From contig DVHF01000040.1 of assembly GCA_018712265.1 (NCBI GenBank), forward strand, positions 1 through 47,207: a DNA stretch of 47,207 nt, given 5' to 3'. This DNA comes from Candidatus Gallacutalibacter pullicola. GTDB lineage: Bacteria; Bacillota; Clostridia; Oscillospirales; Acutalibacteraceae. Below the pieces are notes generated by a model. That model ran no database searches. It was not told where the DNA came from and saw nothing but the letters and a program-made list of their open reading frames with translations. The position numbers and the translations under genes were made by a program. Shown one piece after another: positions 33,391 to 42,354 of the stretch (within the stretch, counting starts at the first letter, position 1; every line of letters starts with the position of its first letter).

Positions 33391-35655
33391 ATGACGATGG
33401 AGACAACCCCCGCTTGGGAAAATACGATGGATATTGTGGAGAAGAATTTCAATAAGATGAACGACAGGCAGAAGGAAGCGATCCTGCACGTGGACGGCCC
33501 CCTGCTGATTCTGGCGGGGGCGGGCAGCGGCAAGACGACGGTGCTGGTCAACCGGATCGCCAACCTGATCTGCCGGGAGCGCGCGTGCCGTCCGTGGCAG
33601 ATTCTGGCGATCACGTTCACGAACAAGGCGGCAGGGGAACTCAAGGATCGCCTGTCCGCAATGCTGGGCGACGAGGGGATGGACGTCTGGGCGTCCACGT
33701 TCCACTCGACGTGCGCCCGCATCCTGCGCCGCGACGGGGAGCGCCTTGGCTTTACCCGCCATTTTACGATTTACGATACGGACGATTCCAAGCGGCTGAT
33801 GAAGGATTGCCTGCGGGCCTTGAAGATCGATGAAAAGTCCCTGCCGGTGCGGTCGGTGCTCAATGAAATTTCGCACGCCAAGGATAACCTGATCGGACCC
33901 AAGGAATACAGCGACGACGCCGGGCCGGACAGCCGCCTGATCCTGATTGCGCAGGCGTATTCCCTGTACCAGCAGCGGCTCAAAGAAGCCGATGCGATGG
34001 ATTTTGACGATCTGATCTTCCACACAGTGCGGTTGTTCCAGACCGCGCCGGACGTGCTTGACTATTACCGCGACAGATTCCGTTACATCCTGGTGGACGA
34101 GTATCAGGACACGAACCACGCGCAGTATGTGTTTGTGCGCCTGCTGGCGGAAAAGAGCCGCAACCTATGCGTGGTGGGCGACGACGATCAGAGTATTTAC
34201 AAGTTCCGCGGTGCGACGATTGAAAATATCATGAGCTTTGAAAAGACGTTCCCGGACGCAAAAGTGATCCGTCTGGAACAGAATTACCGCTCGACGCAGA
34301 ATATTCTGGACGCGGCCAACGCGGTGATCGCCCACAACACGCAGCGCAAGGGCAAGACGCTGTGGACGGAGAACCCGGAGGGCTGCAAGCTGGAGATACA
34401 CACGTCGTTCAATGAAATGGACGAGGCGGACTTCATTGCACAGAAAATTCTGGACATGGCGGCGGACGGGCGCAAATATTCGGATTTCGCCGTGCTCTAC
34501 CGGATGAACACGCAGTCGAATATGCTGGAACGCATCTTTGTGCGTTCCGGGATCCCGTACCGGATCATCGGCGGCCTGCGCTTCTATGAGCGCAAGGAAA
34601 TCCGGGATATGCTGGCGTATCTGAGCGTCATCAGCAATCCGTCGGACGAAATCCGCTTGCGCCGCATCATCAACCAGCCCAAGCGGTCGATCGGGGAAAA
34701 GACGATCGCGCAGGCTATGGAGATCTCCCAGAGCGTTGGGGAGTCACTGTTTGAGGTGATCTCCCACGCAGACGAATACGAGCCGATCCGCCGCGCCGCG
34801 CCGAAGCTTCGCCAATTCACGGATATGATCGGGGAGCTGATCAACGCCGCCAACGACGAACGGGTGTCGCTGAACGATTTGTACCAGCTGCTTTTGGAAA
34901 AGACGAAATATATCGAAGCCCTCCGCGCGGAGGACGACAATGCGCAGGAGCGGATTGAAAACATCAACGAGCTTTCCTCGAACCTGGTGAAATATGAGGA
35001 GGAGAACCCGGAGGGCGGTCTCGCAGGCTTTTTGGAGGAGGTTTCCCTGTTCACGGATATTGATAATTACGATTCCTCCTCGGACAGCGTGACGATGATG
35101 ACGATCCATTCCGCCAAGGGATTGGAATTCCCGGTTGTATTTCTGCCGGGTATGGAGGAAGGAATTTTCCCGGGGATGCAGTCGATTTACAATCCGGGCG
35201 AGGTGGAGGAGGAGCGCCGTCTGGCGTATGTGGCGATCACGCGCGCCCGCGAGGAGCTGTTCCTGACGAACGCGGACAGCCGTCTGCTGTTCGGCTCGAC
35301 CTCACGGAACAAGCCGTCGCGGTTTCTCAAAGAGATCCCGGAGGAGCTGACGGAGCACAGCCGTTCCCGGTCGTGGAAGAAGCCGGAGCCCGGGATCGAG
35401 CTCCCGACGCCGGCGGCGGAGCACCGCACAGCGAGCATGAATGCCGCGCACCAGTTCGGACCTGCGGTGATTCCGGGGGCCGGACCGACCAAGGAAACGT
35501 ACCGCACCGGCGATCGCGTCCTGCACCGCACCTATGGCGAGGGGATAGTCCTCACCGCCACCCCTATGGGCAATGATACGCTGCTGGAAATCGATTTTTC
35601 CGGCGTGCACAAGAAGCTGATGGCCAACTACGCCCGCCTCCAGAAAAAATCCTGA
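33391..35655 (+). CDS. pcrA: ATP-dependent DNA helicase PcrA/UvrD
   Basis: A 754-residue superfamily 1A helicase that unwinds DNA 3'-5' in nucleotide excision repair, replication restart and RecA removal. Motifs in order: Q-motif MNDRQKEAI, Walker A GAGSGKTT (residues 43-50), Ia ITFTNKAAGELKDRL, II VDEYQDTN, III VVGDDDQSIYKFRGA, IV RLEQNYRS, V MTIHSAKGLEFPVVF and VI EERRLAYVAITRAR. A basic linker leads to the C-terminal Tudor-like RNA polymerase-binding domain (GDRVLHRTYGEGIVL). The start at 33391 is the most family-like; the ribosome binding site is weak and a start at 33427 is possible. Confidence 0.96.
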   Translation: MTMETTPAWENTMDIVEKNFNKMNDRQKEAILHVDGPLLILAGAGSGKTTVLVNRIANLICRERACRPWQILAITFTNKAAGELKDRLSAMLGDEGMDVWASTFHSTCARILRRDGERLGFTRHFTIYDTDDSKRLMKDCLRALKIDEKSLPVRSVLNEISHAKDNLIGPKEYSDDAGPDSRLILIAQAYSLYQQRLKEADAMDFDDLIFHTVRLFQTAPDVLDYYRDRFRYILVDEYQDTNHAQYVFVRLLAEKSRNLCVVGDDDQSIYKFRGATIENIMSFEKTFPDAKVIRLEQNYRSTQNILDAANAVIAHNTQRKGKTLWTENPEGCKLEIHTSFNEMDEADFIAQKILDMAADGRKYSDFAVLYRMNTQSNMLERIFVRSGIPYRIIGGLRFYERKEIRDMLAYLSVISNPSDEIRLRRIINQPKRSIGEKTIAQAMEISQSVGESLFEVISHADEYEPIRRAAPKLRQFTDMIGELINAANDERVSLNDLYQLLLEKTKYIEALRAEDDNAQERIENINELSSNLVKYEEENPEGGLAGFLEEVSLFTDIDNYDSSSDSVTMMTIHSAKGLEFPVVFLPGMEEGIFPGMQSIYNPGEVEEERRLAYVAITRAREELFLTNADSRLLFGSTSRNKPSRFLKEIPEELTEHSRSRSWKKPEPGIELPTPAAEHRTASMNAAHQFGPAVIPGAGPTKETYRTGDRVLHRTYGEGIVLTATPMGNDTLLEIDFSGVHKKLMANYARLQKKS

Positions 35656-35743
35656 AGCATTGTGCTTCAAGTTGTGAGAATGAAGAATGCCCGGACAGGG
35701 AACAATAAGGCGGAAATACCGTTGAGGTTCTCTGGGGGCAAAA

Positions 35744-37375
35744 ATGAGAATGAAGCAAATGGCGCGCCGGGGCGTCTATTCGTTTGTAGGCTTTTTGATT
35801 CTGACATATCTGGTGATACTGCGTGTATATTCCATCGCGTCCGGGCCTCAGCTGGCGGAGACGGCGCAGCAGCAGAGCACCTACCGTCTCGAGTTGGCTC
35901 AAACGCGCGGCACGTTCTATGACTGCGCGATGCGTCCCCTCACAGGGGAGGAACAGTCGGTTGTAGCGGCGGTCGCGCCTGTGACGGAGGCCGCCGCCGC
36001 GCTTGCGGAGATCCTCCCGTCCGGCGGGATGGCGGAGGTGTACCCGATGCTCACAAAGGGCGTGCCGTTTTCACTCAGCCTGCCGGAGCTGTGCGCGTCC
36101 TCGCCGGGGATCGATGTGTTCCAGATAGATAAGAGATATCAGGATCAGCAGACAGCCGCCTGCGTGCTGGGCTATCTGAACGGCGACGGGACCGGTGCGG
36201 CCGGACTGGAACGGGCGTTCAATGAATATCTGACAGAGGACGCCGGGGAGATCGCGGTTTCCTATAAGGTGGACGCGACGGGACGGATCCTGTCCGGGGA
36301 GGGCAGGCGGATCGACGATACGTATTATAAAAAGCAGCGCGGCGTGGTGCTGACGATAGATAAACAGATCCAGCAGAAAGCCGAGGAGCTGGCGGGGAAA
36401 TATCTGAAAAAGGGCGCAGTGGTGGTTCTGGAAGTGCCGTCCGGCGCGATTCGGGCCATGGTGAGCGTCCCGACGTTCTCGCCGAACGACGTGGCCGCTT
36501 CCCTGACGGGCGAGGATTCTCCCATGATGAACCGCGCGCTGTCGGCGTACAATGTGGGATCGGTGTTCAAGCTGGTATCTGCCGCCGCCGCACTCGAGAA
36601 CGGTCACTCGCCGGACGAGGTGTACGAGTGTAACGGCGGAATCCCTGTGACGGGCAGTCTGTTCCGGTGTTTCAACGGGATTGCGCACGGGGAGGTCGAT
36701 ATGAAAGAGGCGATCGCCCAGTCCTGCAACGCGTATTTTATTCATCTGATGCAGTCCGTCCCCGCCAGTGAATTTCTGGATATGGCGGAAAAACTGGGTT
36801 TCGGAAGAAGCACCGTGCTTGCGCCGGACTATGCCTCCGCGCCGGGGACGCTCCCGGACAGTGAGGAGCTTCAGAACGCGAGGGCGCTCGCCAATTTTTC
36901 GTTTGGGCAGGGATCGCTTACCGCTACGCCGCTGCAAATCGCGGGACTGATCAACGTGGTTGCGTCCGGTGGGAGGTACAGCGAGCCATATCTTGTGGAG
37001 GCTCTGGTGGACAGCTCCGGAAATCTGACCTATCAGCGGGAAAGTCAGGAGGGGACGCAGGCGTTCGGTGATGAAACGGCGCGGCTTCTGCAGGAGTTTA
37101 TGGAAGCGTCGGTGGATCACGGCACAGGCGAAAAGGGCGAGCCAAGGATCGGCGGTGCGGGCGCGAAAACCGGGACAGCCCAGACGGGCGTTTTTCGTGA
37201 CGGCGAGGAGATCGAACAGTCATGGTACGCCGGATTTTATCCGTACGGGGATCCCAAGTACGTGATTGTGGTATTCGGCGAGGACGGCGAGGGCGGCGGA
37301 AGCACGTGCGCGCCCGTGTTCCGGGAGCTGGCGGACTGGATGGCGGAGCAGACGATCCGCGCTATGGACGGCTGA
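35744..37375 (+). CDS. Class B penicillin-binding protein (peptidoglycan transpeptidase)
   Basis: A 543-residue protein with one N-terminal membrane helix (~residues 12-32) and an extracellular transpeptidase domain. The active-site motifs are S273-V-F-K276, S327-C-N329 and K475-T-G477. The region before it is a short class B dimerisation module without a transglycosylase domain. It resembles clostridial PbpA/SpoVD-like proteins but is shorter and lacks PASTA domains. It follows pcrA by 88 bases and precedes the alaS leader. Whether it serves elongation, division or sporulation cannot be decided here. Confidence 0.88.
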   Translation: MRMKQMARRGVYSFVGFLILTYLVILRVYSIASGPQLAETAQQQSTYRLELAQTRGTFYDCAMRPLTGEEQSVVAAVAPVTEAAAALAEILPSGGMAEVYPMLTKGVPFSLSLPELCASSPGIDVFQIDKRYQDQQTAACVLGYLNGDGTGAAGLERAFNEYLTEDAGEIAVSYKVDATGRILSGEGRRIDDTYYKKQRGVVLTIDKQIQQKAEELAGKYLKKGAVVVLEVPSGAIRAMVSVPTFSPNDVAASLTGEDSPMMNRALSAYNVGSVFKLVSAAAALENGHSPDEVYECNGGIPVTGSLFRCFNGIAHGEVDMKEAIAQSCNAYFIHLMQSVPASEFLDMAEKLGFGRSTVLAPDYASAPGTLPDSEELQNARALANFSFGQGSLTATPLQIAGLINVVASGGRYSEPYLVEALVDSSGNLTYQRESQEGTQAFGDETARLLQEFMEASVDHGTGEKGEPRIGGAGAKTGTAQTGVFRDGEEIEQSWYAGFYPYGDPKYVIVVFGEDGEGGGSTCAPVFRELADWMAEQTIRAMDG

Positions 37376-37411
37376 ACCGGGAAAAATTACGGGAAACATG
37401 GGGTTTTCTCA

Positions 37412-37440
37412 TTGACAAGGGCGGTTTTTCGGGGTATAAT
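37412..37440 (+). promoter_or_regulatory. Promoter of alaS
   Basis: A perfect TTGACA (37412-37417), 17 bases, TATAAT (37435-37440) ahead of the T-box leader. Confidence 0.9.
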
Positions 37441-37446
37441 CAACAC

Positions 37447-37693
37447 GGTTAGAACTGACGAAGCTGTCAGGAGGAAGATCGTTTGGCGAGCCGCTCCAGA
37501 GAGGGATTCAGGGCTGGAAGATCCCGCGGCGGAAAAACGGATGCCCCCTCCTGCGGGGAAATTCCCCGGGCTCCGCGGCGTTGAGCCGCGGCGTTTTCCG
37601 CGTTAAGGAAACAGAGCGGCGCAGGGGGTTTCTGCGCAATTTGGGTGGTACCACGGGCTTTCCCGTCCCATGAGGACAGGGGGAGCTTTCTTT
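37447..37693 (+). promoter_or_regulatory. T-box riboswitch controlling alaS
   Basis: The leader shows the core T-box sequence TGGGTGGTACCACGG (37642-37656) and, upstream, the AGAGAGGGAT element of stem I. CAGGAGG near 37469 pairs with CCTCCTG near 37546 to close stem I; the 3' side of the specifier loop contains GCC, a fitting alanine codon, although my fold is by eye. After the T-box comes a terminator hairpin (37657-37686) with a long T-run. Uncharged tRNA-Ala should pair with TGG and favour read-through into alaS. Confidence 0.92.
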
Positions 37694-37729
37694 TTTTGCC
37701 GCTTATTTTATCAGATAGGAGATTTTGCT

Positions 37730-40357
37730 ATGCAGTGGACAGGATTAAACGAGCTGAGAGAAAAATATCTTTCTTTCTTTGAATCGAAAGGCCATCTCCG
37801 GCTCCCGAGCTTTTCGCTGATCCCGAAGGATGACAACAGCCTTCTGCTGATCAACTCCGGTATGGCGCCGATGAAAAAGTATTTTACAGGGGAGGTCACC
37901 CCGCCGAGCAAGCGCGTCACAACGTGCCAGAAGTGCATCCGCACCCCGGATATTGAGCGCGTCGGCATCACCGCGCGCCACGGGACATTTTTCGAGATGC
38001 TCGGCAATTTTTCGTTCGGCGATTATTTCAAGCATGAGGCGACCGCGTGGGCGTGGGAGTTCTGCACAAAGGTGCTGGAACTGCCGATCGACCGCCTGTG
38101 GGTGACGATCTATCAGGACGACGACGAGGCGTTCGACATCTGGACAAAGGAGGTCGGCGTTGCGCCCGATCGCATTGTTCGTCTTGGCAGGGAGGATAAT
38201 TTCTGGGAGCATGGCTCCGGTCCGTGCGGTCCGTGCTCGGAGATCTATTTTGACCGCGGCGAAAAATATGGCTGCGGCTCCCCGACCTGCGGCGTGGGCT
38301 GCGACTGCGACCGCTACGTGGAATTCTGGAACGTCGTGTTCTCGCAGTTCGACAGTGACGGCAAGGGCAATTATCCGCCGATGGAGCACCCGAACATCGA
38401 TACCGGCATGGGCCTGGAACGTCTGGCGTGCATCATGCAGGGCGTCGATAACCTGTTCCTTGTGGATACCGTGCAGAATATTATGAAGCACGTCTGCCGC
38501 GTTGCCGGGATTCAGTACGGCGACGATCCGAAAAAGGATATCTCCCTGCGCGTGATTACCGACCATATCCGCAGCACCACGTTCATGATCGGCGATGGCG
38601 TCATGCCCAGCAACGAGGGCCGCGGCTATGTCCTGCGCCGCCTGCTGCGCCGCGCCGCCCGTCACGGAAAGCTGCTGGGGATCGATCACGGGTTCCTTGC
38701 CGAGGTTGCCAACACTGTGATCGACGAGAACAAGGGTGCGTATCCGGAGCTCGACGAGAAGCGCGCCACCATCACAAAGCTGATCAGCGTGGAGGAGGCC
38801 AGCTTCGCCAAGACGGTCGACCAGGGCCTGCGCCTGCTGAGCGATCGCCTGGACAAGACGGAGGGGAACGTTTTCTCCGGTGAGGACGCGTTCCTGCTCA
38901 GCGATACCTATGGGTTCCCGATCGATCTCACCAAGGAAATCGCCGCGGAGCGCGGTATGACGGTGGACGAGGATCGGTTCCACGAGCTGATGAAGGAGCA
39001 GAAGGAGCGCGCGCGCCTTGCCCGGAAGAACGCCGGAGCAGATGCGTGGGCAGGGGAGACGGATCTGCTGGAAGGTCTGGACAAGACGGATTTTGTCGGG
39101 TATACGGATCTGAAAGCGGAGGCGAAAGTCCTCGCGCTGATCAAGGACGGCCAGCGCGCCGAATCGGCGGGAGCAGGCGACGAGGTGCTTGTCATCCTGG
39201 ATAAGACGCCGTTCTACGCAGAAAGCGGCGGACAGGTCGGCGATACTGGTTCCTTGGAGACAAGCGACGCGATCGTGCGTGTGGAGGACACGACGAAGAA
39301 CCACGCGAACGTGTATCTGCACCGCGCAGTGATCACGGCGGGAAGCCTGTCTGTCGGCGAGACGGTGCAGGCCGCAGTCGACGAGGAACGCCGCCGCGCG
39401 ATCATGCGCAACCACACGGCGGCGCATCTGCTTCAGGCGGCGCTGCGTCAGGTGCTGGGGACGCACGTCGAGCAGGCAGGCCAGCTCGTCAACGAGAAGC
39501 ACGTCCGCTTCGACTTCACGCACTTCTCCGCCCTCACCTCCGAGGAGCTCGCACAGGTTGAGCGGATCGTCAATCAGGAGATCCTGCGCAGCATCGATGT
39601 GGATGTCCGTGAGATGCCGATTGAGGAGGCCCGCAAGCTTGGCGCAATGGCTCTGTTCGGCGAGAAGTACGGAAATATTGTGCGCGTCGTGAGCGTAGGG
39701 GATTTCTCCCGCGAGTTCTGCGGCGGTACGCATATTGAAAATACAGCGCGTCTCGGGCTGTTCAAGATCCTGTCGGAAACGTCGGTGGCAGCTGGCGTGC
39801 GCCGCATCGAGGGTGTAACCGGTACCGGTGTGCTCGAGCTTCTGGATCACACGTCCGAAACGCTCAGCCGCGCCGCCGCTGCGATGAAGGTCAACAACCC
39901 GGCGGATCTGCCCGTCAAGGTGCAGCAGATGACGGCTGAAATGAAAGAAAAGGATCGCACGATCGAGAAGCTGAATTCCCAGCTTGCAGGGATGCAGATC
40001 CAGAACCTGTTCGACAGCGCCGCAGACGTCGGCGGCGTCAAGGTGATTGCTGCCCGGTTCGACGGCACGGCTCCGGACGCTCTCCGCACGATGTGTGACA
40101 AGATCCGCGACAAGTCGCCGGAGATGGTAGCGGTGCTCGCGTCCGTCACTGGCGGGAAAGCGACGATCGCCGCCGCGGCCGGCAAGGATGCGCAGGCCAA
40201 GGGAATCCATGCCGGAAAGCTGGTTGGTCAGGTCGCGAAGCTGGCCGGAGGCAACGGCGGCGGCAAGCCGGACAGCGCGATGGCTGGCGCCAAGGACGTC
40301 GCCAAGCTCGACGAAGCCCTCGCCGCCGCCAAAGACATCGCCGCCTCTATGCTCTAA
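37730..40357 (+). CDS. alaS: Alanyl-tRNA synthetase
   Basis: An 875-residue class II synthetase. The N-terminal aminoacylation domain has RHGTFFEMLGNFSFGDYF and SGPCGPCSEIYFDRG. The middle includes RGYVLRRLLRRAARHG. The editing domain has the zinc motifs HTAAH (in NHTAAHLLQAAL) and CGGTH. The C-terminal oligomerisation/DHHA1 domain ends in a Gly/Ala-rich stretch (KLAGGNGGGKPDSAMAGA). The length is normal. TAGGAG precedes the ATG at 37730; the longer reading would run through the T-box terminator. Transcription is governed by the T-box. Repeat R2 copy b starts about 15 bases after the stop. Confidence 0.98.
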   Translation: MQWTGLNELREKYLSFFESKGHLRLPSFSLIPKDDNSLLLINSGMAPMKKYFTGEVTPPSKRVTTCQKCIRTPDIERVGITARHGTFFEMLGNFSFGDYFKHEATAWAWEFCTKVLELPIDRLWVTIYQDDDEAFDIWTKEVGVAPDRIVRLGREDNFWEHGSGPCGPCSEIYFDRGEKYGCGSPTCGVGCDCDRYVEFWNVVFSQFDSDGKGNYPPMEHPNIDTGMGLERLACIMQGVDNLFLVDTVQNIMKHVCRVAGIQYGDDPKKDISLRVITDHIRSTTFMIGDGVMPSNEGRGYVLRRLLRRAARHGKLLGIDHGFLAEVANTVIDENKGAYPELDEKRATITKLISVEEASFAKTVDQGLRLLSDRLDKTEGNVFSGEDAFLLSDTYGFPIDLTKEIAAERGMTVDEDRFHELMKEQKERARLARKNAGADAWAGETDLLEGLDKTDFVGYTDLKAEAKVLALIKDGQRAESAGAGDEVLVILDKTPFYAESGGQVGDTGSLETSDAIVRVEDTTKNHANVYLHRAVITAGSLSVGETVQAAVDEERRRAIMRNHTAAHLLQAALRQVLGTHVEQAGQLVNEKHVRFDFTHFSALTSEELAQVERIVNQEILRSIDVDVREMPIEEARKLGAMALFGEKYGNIVRVVSVGDFSREFCGGTHIENTARLGLFKILSETSVAAGVRRIEGVTGTGVLELLDHTSETLSRAAAAMKVNNPADLPVKVQQMTAEMKEKDRTIEKLNSQLAGMQIQNLFDSAADVGGVKVIAARFDGTAPDALRTMCDKIRDKSPEMVAVLASVTGGKATIAAAAGKDAQAKGIHAGKLVGQVAKLAGGNGGGKPDSAMAGAKDVAKLDEALAAAKDIAASML

Positions 40358-40371
40358 GCCCCTCTCCCGTG

Positions 40372-40745
40372 ACAGGGGCTCTGCCCCCGTGGCCCCCGGC
40401 AGGGGCCTCCGCGGCCCCTGCACCCCGCGCCGGGGGCAAGCTCCCGGACCCCACTGCCGCCCCAGCGCGGAGGTTGTCGAGTCGTAGTGTCGAGACGGAT
40501 CCTCTTTTGTGGAGATGTTTTTTTGGATCGCTTGGGGGAAAATTTCAGGAAGTTCCGCGCGGATCGCGCGGTTATTGGGGGAAATTATTTATTTCCCCCA
40601 AACCCCCTGACAGTGCTAAATCGAAACCCGGAGGGTGGGACGCCGCCGCCCGCACCCACCACGACACCGTACCAATGCGAAACGGCATTTCAGCGACCGG
40701 TAGGGAGCGATCCGCGATCTGCTGACCGCAGGTCCGCGTGTGCAT
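40372..40745 (+). repeat. R2 composite repeat copy b, after alaS
   Basis: Inverse copy of the sequence at 6705-7190. In order on the plus strand: GC hairpin block with CCCCGCGCCGGGGGCAAG and CCGCCCCAGCGCGG (to ~40505), a GTTCCGCGCGG...GGGGGAAA...TTTCCCCCAAACCCCCT block (~40550-40612), and the module ending TTTCAGCGACCGG...GAGCGATCCGCG...CTGACCGCAGGT (40640-40740). No credible gene is seen. From 40745 to about 40920 there is further GC-rich, non-coding-looking sequence without a repeat I can match. Confidence 0.7.
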
Positions 40746-40926
40746 CCACTGTCAGAGCGGTAAGCCGAAGCAGGGCAAAGCCCTCAGACACGGCGAAAAT
40801 CGAAACCGAGTTGTCCGCCGTCCGTGGAGGTAAACAGGGCGGCGGCCCGTGTGGGATGGCTTGAATATCCCGGCACCGGAATTTGCAGGGTCCAAAAAAG
40901 ATGGACAGAAAATTTTCCGCCACCAA

Positions 40927-40955
40927 TTGCGGACAGCATTTTGCCGTGTTATAAT
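40927..40955 (+). promoter_or_regulatory. Candidate promoter of the HIT gene
   Basis: TTGCGG (40927-40932), 17 bases, TATAAT (40950-40955). It stands directly before the 103-bp tandem repeats, which would form the transcript leader. Confidence 0.6.
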
Positions 40956-40974
40956 AAAATATATCGATTATCAC

Positions 40975-41260
40975 AAACACGGGCGTCTCAGCCCGATCAT
41001 ATTATCTGGCCGGGCGGAGGTACAATGCGTGCGCGTTCTGCTCGCCGCAGGTGCGGGTCAATGTATCAGAGTACTATAAACGCGGGCATCTCAGCTCGAT
41101 CATATTGCCTAGCCGGGCGGAGGAACGACGCGTGCGCGTTCTGCCCACCGCAGGTGCGGGTCAATGTATCAGAGCACTATAAACGCGGGCGTCTCGGCCC
41201 GATCATATTACCTGGCCGGGCGGAGGTACGACGCGTGCGCGTTCTGCTCGCCGCAGGCGG
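40975..41260 (+). repeat. 103-bp tandem repeat, about 2.8 units
   Basis: Units start at 40975, 41078 and 41181; the spacing is exactly 103 bases each time and the third unit is cut short near 41260. Each unit has an AAAC-CGGGC...GCCCG hairpin, the block CCGGGCGGAGG, a CTGCTCGCCGCAGG hairpin and, in the first two, GGGTCAATGTATCAGAG followed by ACTAT. Substitutions between units largely keep the stems. It ends 19 bases before the HIT start codon. Confidence 0.9.
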
Positions 41261-41278
41261 AAGGGGGGATACTGAAAA

Positions 41279-41617
41279 ATGGATTGTGTGTTCTGTAAAA
41301 TTGCCAGTGGTGAAATCCCGAGCAAAAAAGCGTATGAGGACGATAAAATCTGTGCGTTTTATGATCTGGATCCGCAGGCTCCGGTGCATATTCTGATCAT
41401 TCCGAAGGAGCATATCGCTTCCGCGAGAGAGATTACGCCGGAAAACAGCGGGATCGTTGCGCATATTTTCGAGGTCGCTGCAAAGCTGGCGGAGGAAAAC
41501 CATCTCGATAACGGCTTCCGCATCGTCAATAACTGCGGCGAGGACGGCGGCCAGACGGTTCAGCACCTGCATTTCCATCTGCTGGGCGGCCGCTCCATGA
41601 AATGGCCTCCGGGCTGA
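41279..41617 (+). CDS. HIT-family nucleotide hydrolase/transferase
   Basis: A 112-residue histidine-triad protein of the Hint branch. The N-terminal CVFCKIASGEIPSKKAYED is typical. The active-site triad is H96-L-H98-F-H100 in VQHLHFHLLGGR, preceded by NNCGEDGGQTV. Hint proteins hydrolyse adenosine phosphoramidates and aminoacyl-AMP. The gene lies behind a leader of tandem 103-bp repeats and is followed 36 bases later by a phosphoribosyltransferase gene. Its position after alaS may be chance, although removing stray aminoacyl-adenylates would fit. Confidence 0.94.
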   Translation: MDCVFCKIASGEIPSKKAYEDDKICAFYDLDPQAPVHILIIPKEHIASAREITPENSGIVAHIFEVAAKLAEENHLDNGFRIVNNCGEDGGQTVQHLHFHLLGGRSMKWPPG

Positions 41618-41653
41618 TTCGGCTGTTGTATTTTAAGGGAAGGTCTTGATCGC

Positions 41654-42199
41654 TTGGAAGAAAAACAGTATTATAAAATGACAATCGCGGGCTGTGAACG
41701 GCAGCTGCCAATCTGCCCGATCGATGAACATCTGAATATCGCCGGCTTTGTGATGTTCGGGGATATTGAGATCACGGAACGCGCGGCGGAGGAACTTCTC
41801 GCACGCTGCCCGGAGCACGATGTGGTAATCACCGCCGAGACAAAGGGGATCCCGCTGGCCTATGAAATGGCGCGTCAGGGATGCCGCCGGTATGTGGTGG
41901 CCCGCAAGAGCGTGAAAGCGTATATGCGCAATCCGATCCATGTAGAGGTGAAATCCATCACAACGGATCACATCCAGAAGCTGTACCTTGCGGAGGATGA
42001 TTATAAGGATCTCAACGGGAAACGCGTCCTGATTGTGGACGACGTGGTGAGCACGGGCGAATCCCTTGCCGCGATTGAGTCCCTTGTAAAGAGCTTCGGC
42101 GGGAATATCGTGGGACGCGCGTGCGTGCTTGCCGAAGGGGAAGCCGCTGATCGCGACGATATTATTTTCCTGGAACCGCTCCCGCTGTTCCCGAAATAA
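41654..42199 (+). CDS. Phosphoribosyltransferase, adenine-PRT-like
   Basis: A 181-residue type I phosphoribosyltransferase. The PRPP-binding motif is VLIVDDVVSTGES (~residue 122). ETKGIPLAYEMARQG and YVVARKSVKAYM match the substrate-side loops of apt/xpt-like enzymes. The start is a TTG at 41654 with AAGGGAAGG upstream. Compared with true Apt it has an extended N-terminus (MEEKQYYKMTIAGCERQLPI), so the base it uses is uncertain. It probably forms a unit with the HIT gene for nucleotide salvage or clean-up. Confidence 0.82.
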   Translation: MEEKQYYKMTIAGCERQLPICPIDEHLNIAGFVMFGDIEITERAAEELLARCPEHDVVITAETKGIPLAYEMARQGCRRYVVARKSVKAYMRNPIHVEVKSITTDHIQKLYLAEDDYKDLNGKRVLIVDDVVSTGESLAAIESLVKSFGGNIVGRACVLAEGEAADRDDIIFLEPLPLFPK

Positions 42200-42354
42200 G
42201 CGCGAAAGTTCAAGATTTTGCCGTCTTTTCAAAGCGCAGACTGAGCCTGTGTGTAGATAATGCAGGCTGACGAGAGGCGGATTTGCCCGCTGTTCCTGAC
42301 AAGGCTGCGGGGAAGGTTCCCTTGTGGCCATTCAGCCGGGAAGGATGGGACGAT

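Noticed and set aside
37745-40423. Antisense open frame of nearly 900 codons opposite alaS (also long ones opposite ygiQ-like 13495-15468 and typA 23519-25708)
   Set aside because: These mirror strongly conserved genes with GC-biased third positions, which removes stop codons on the other strand. They have no family resemblance, no ribosome binding sites and odd His/Arg/Gln-rich composition.
40975-41260. Possible CRISPR array
   Set aside because: The units are head-to-tail 103-bp repeats without unique spacers, and no cas genes are present.
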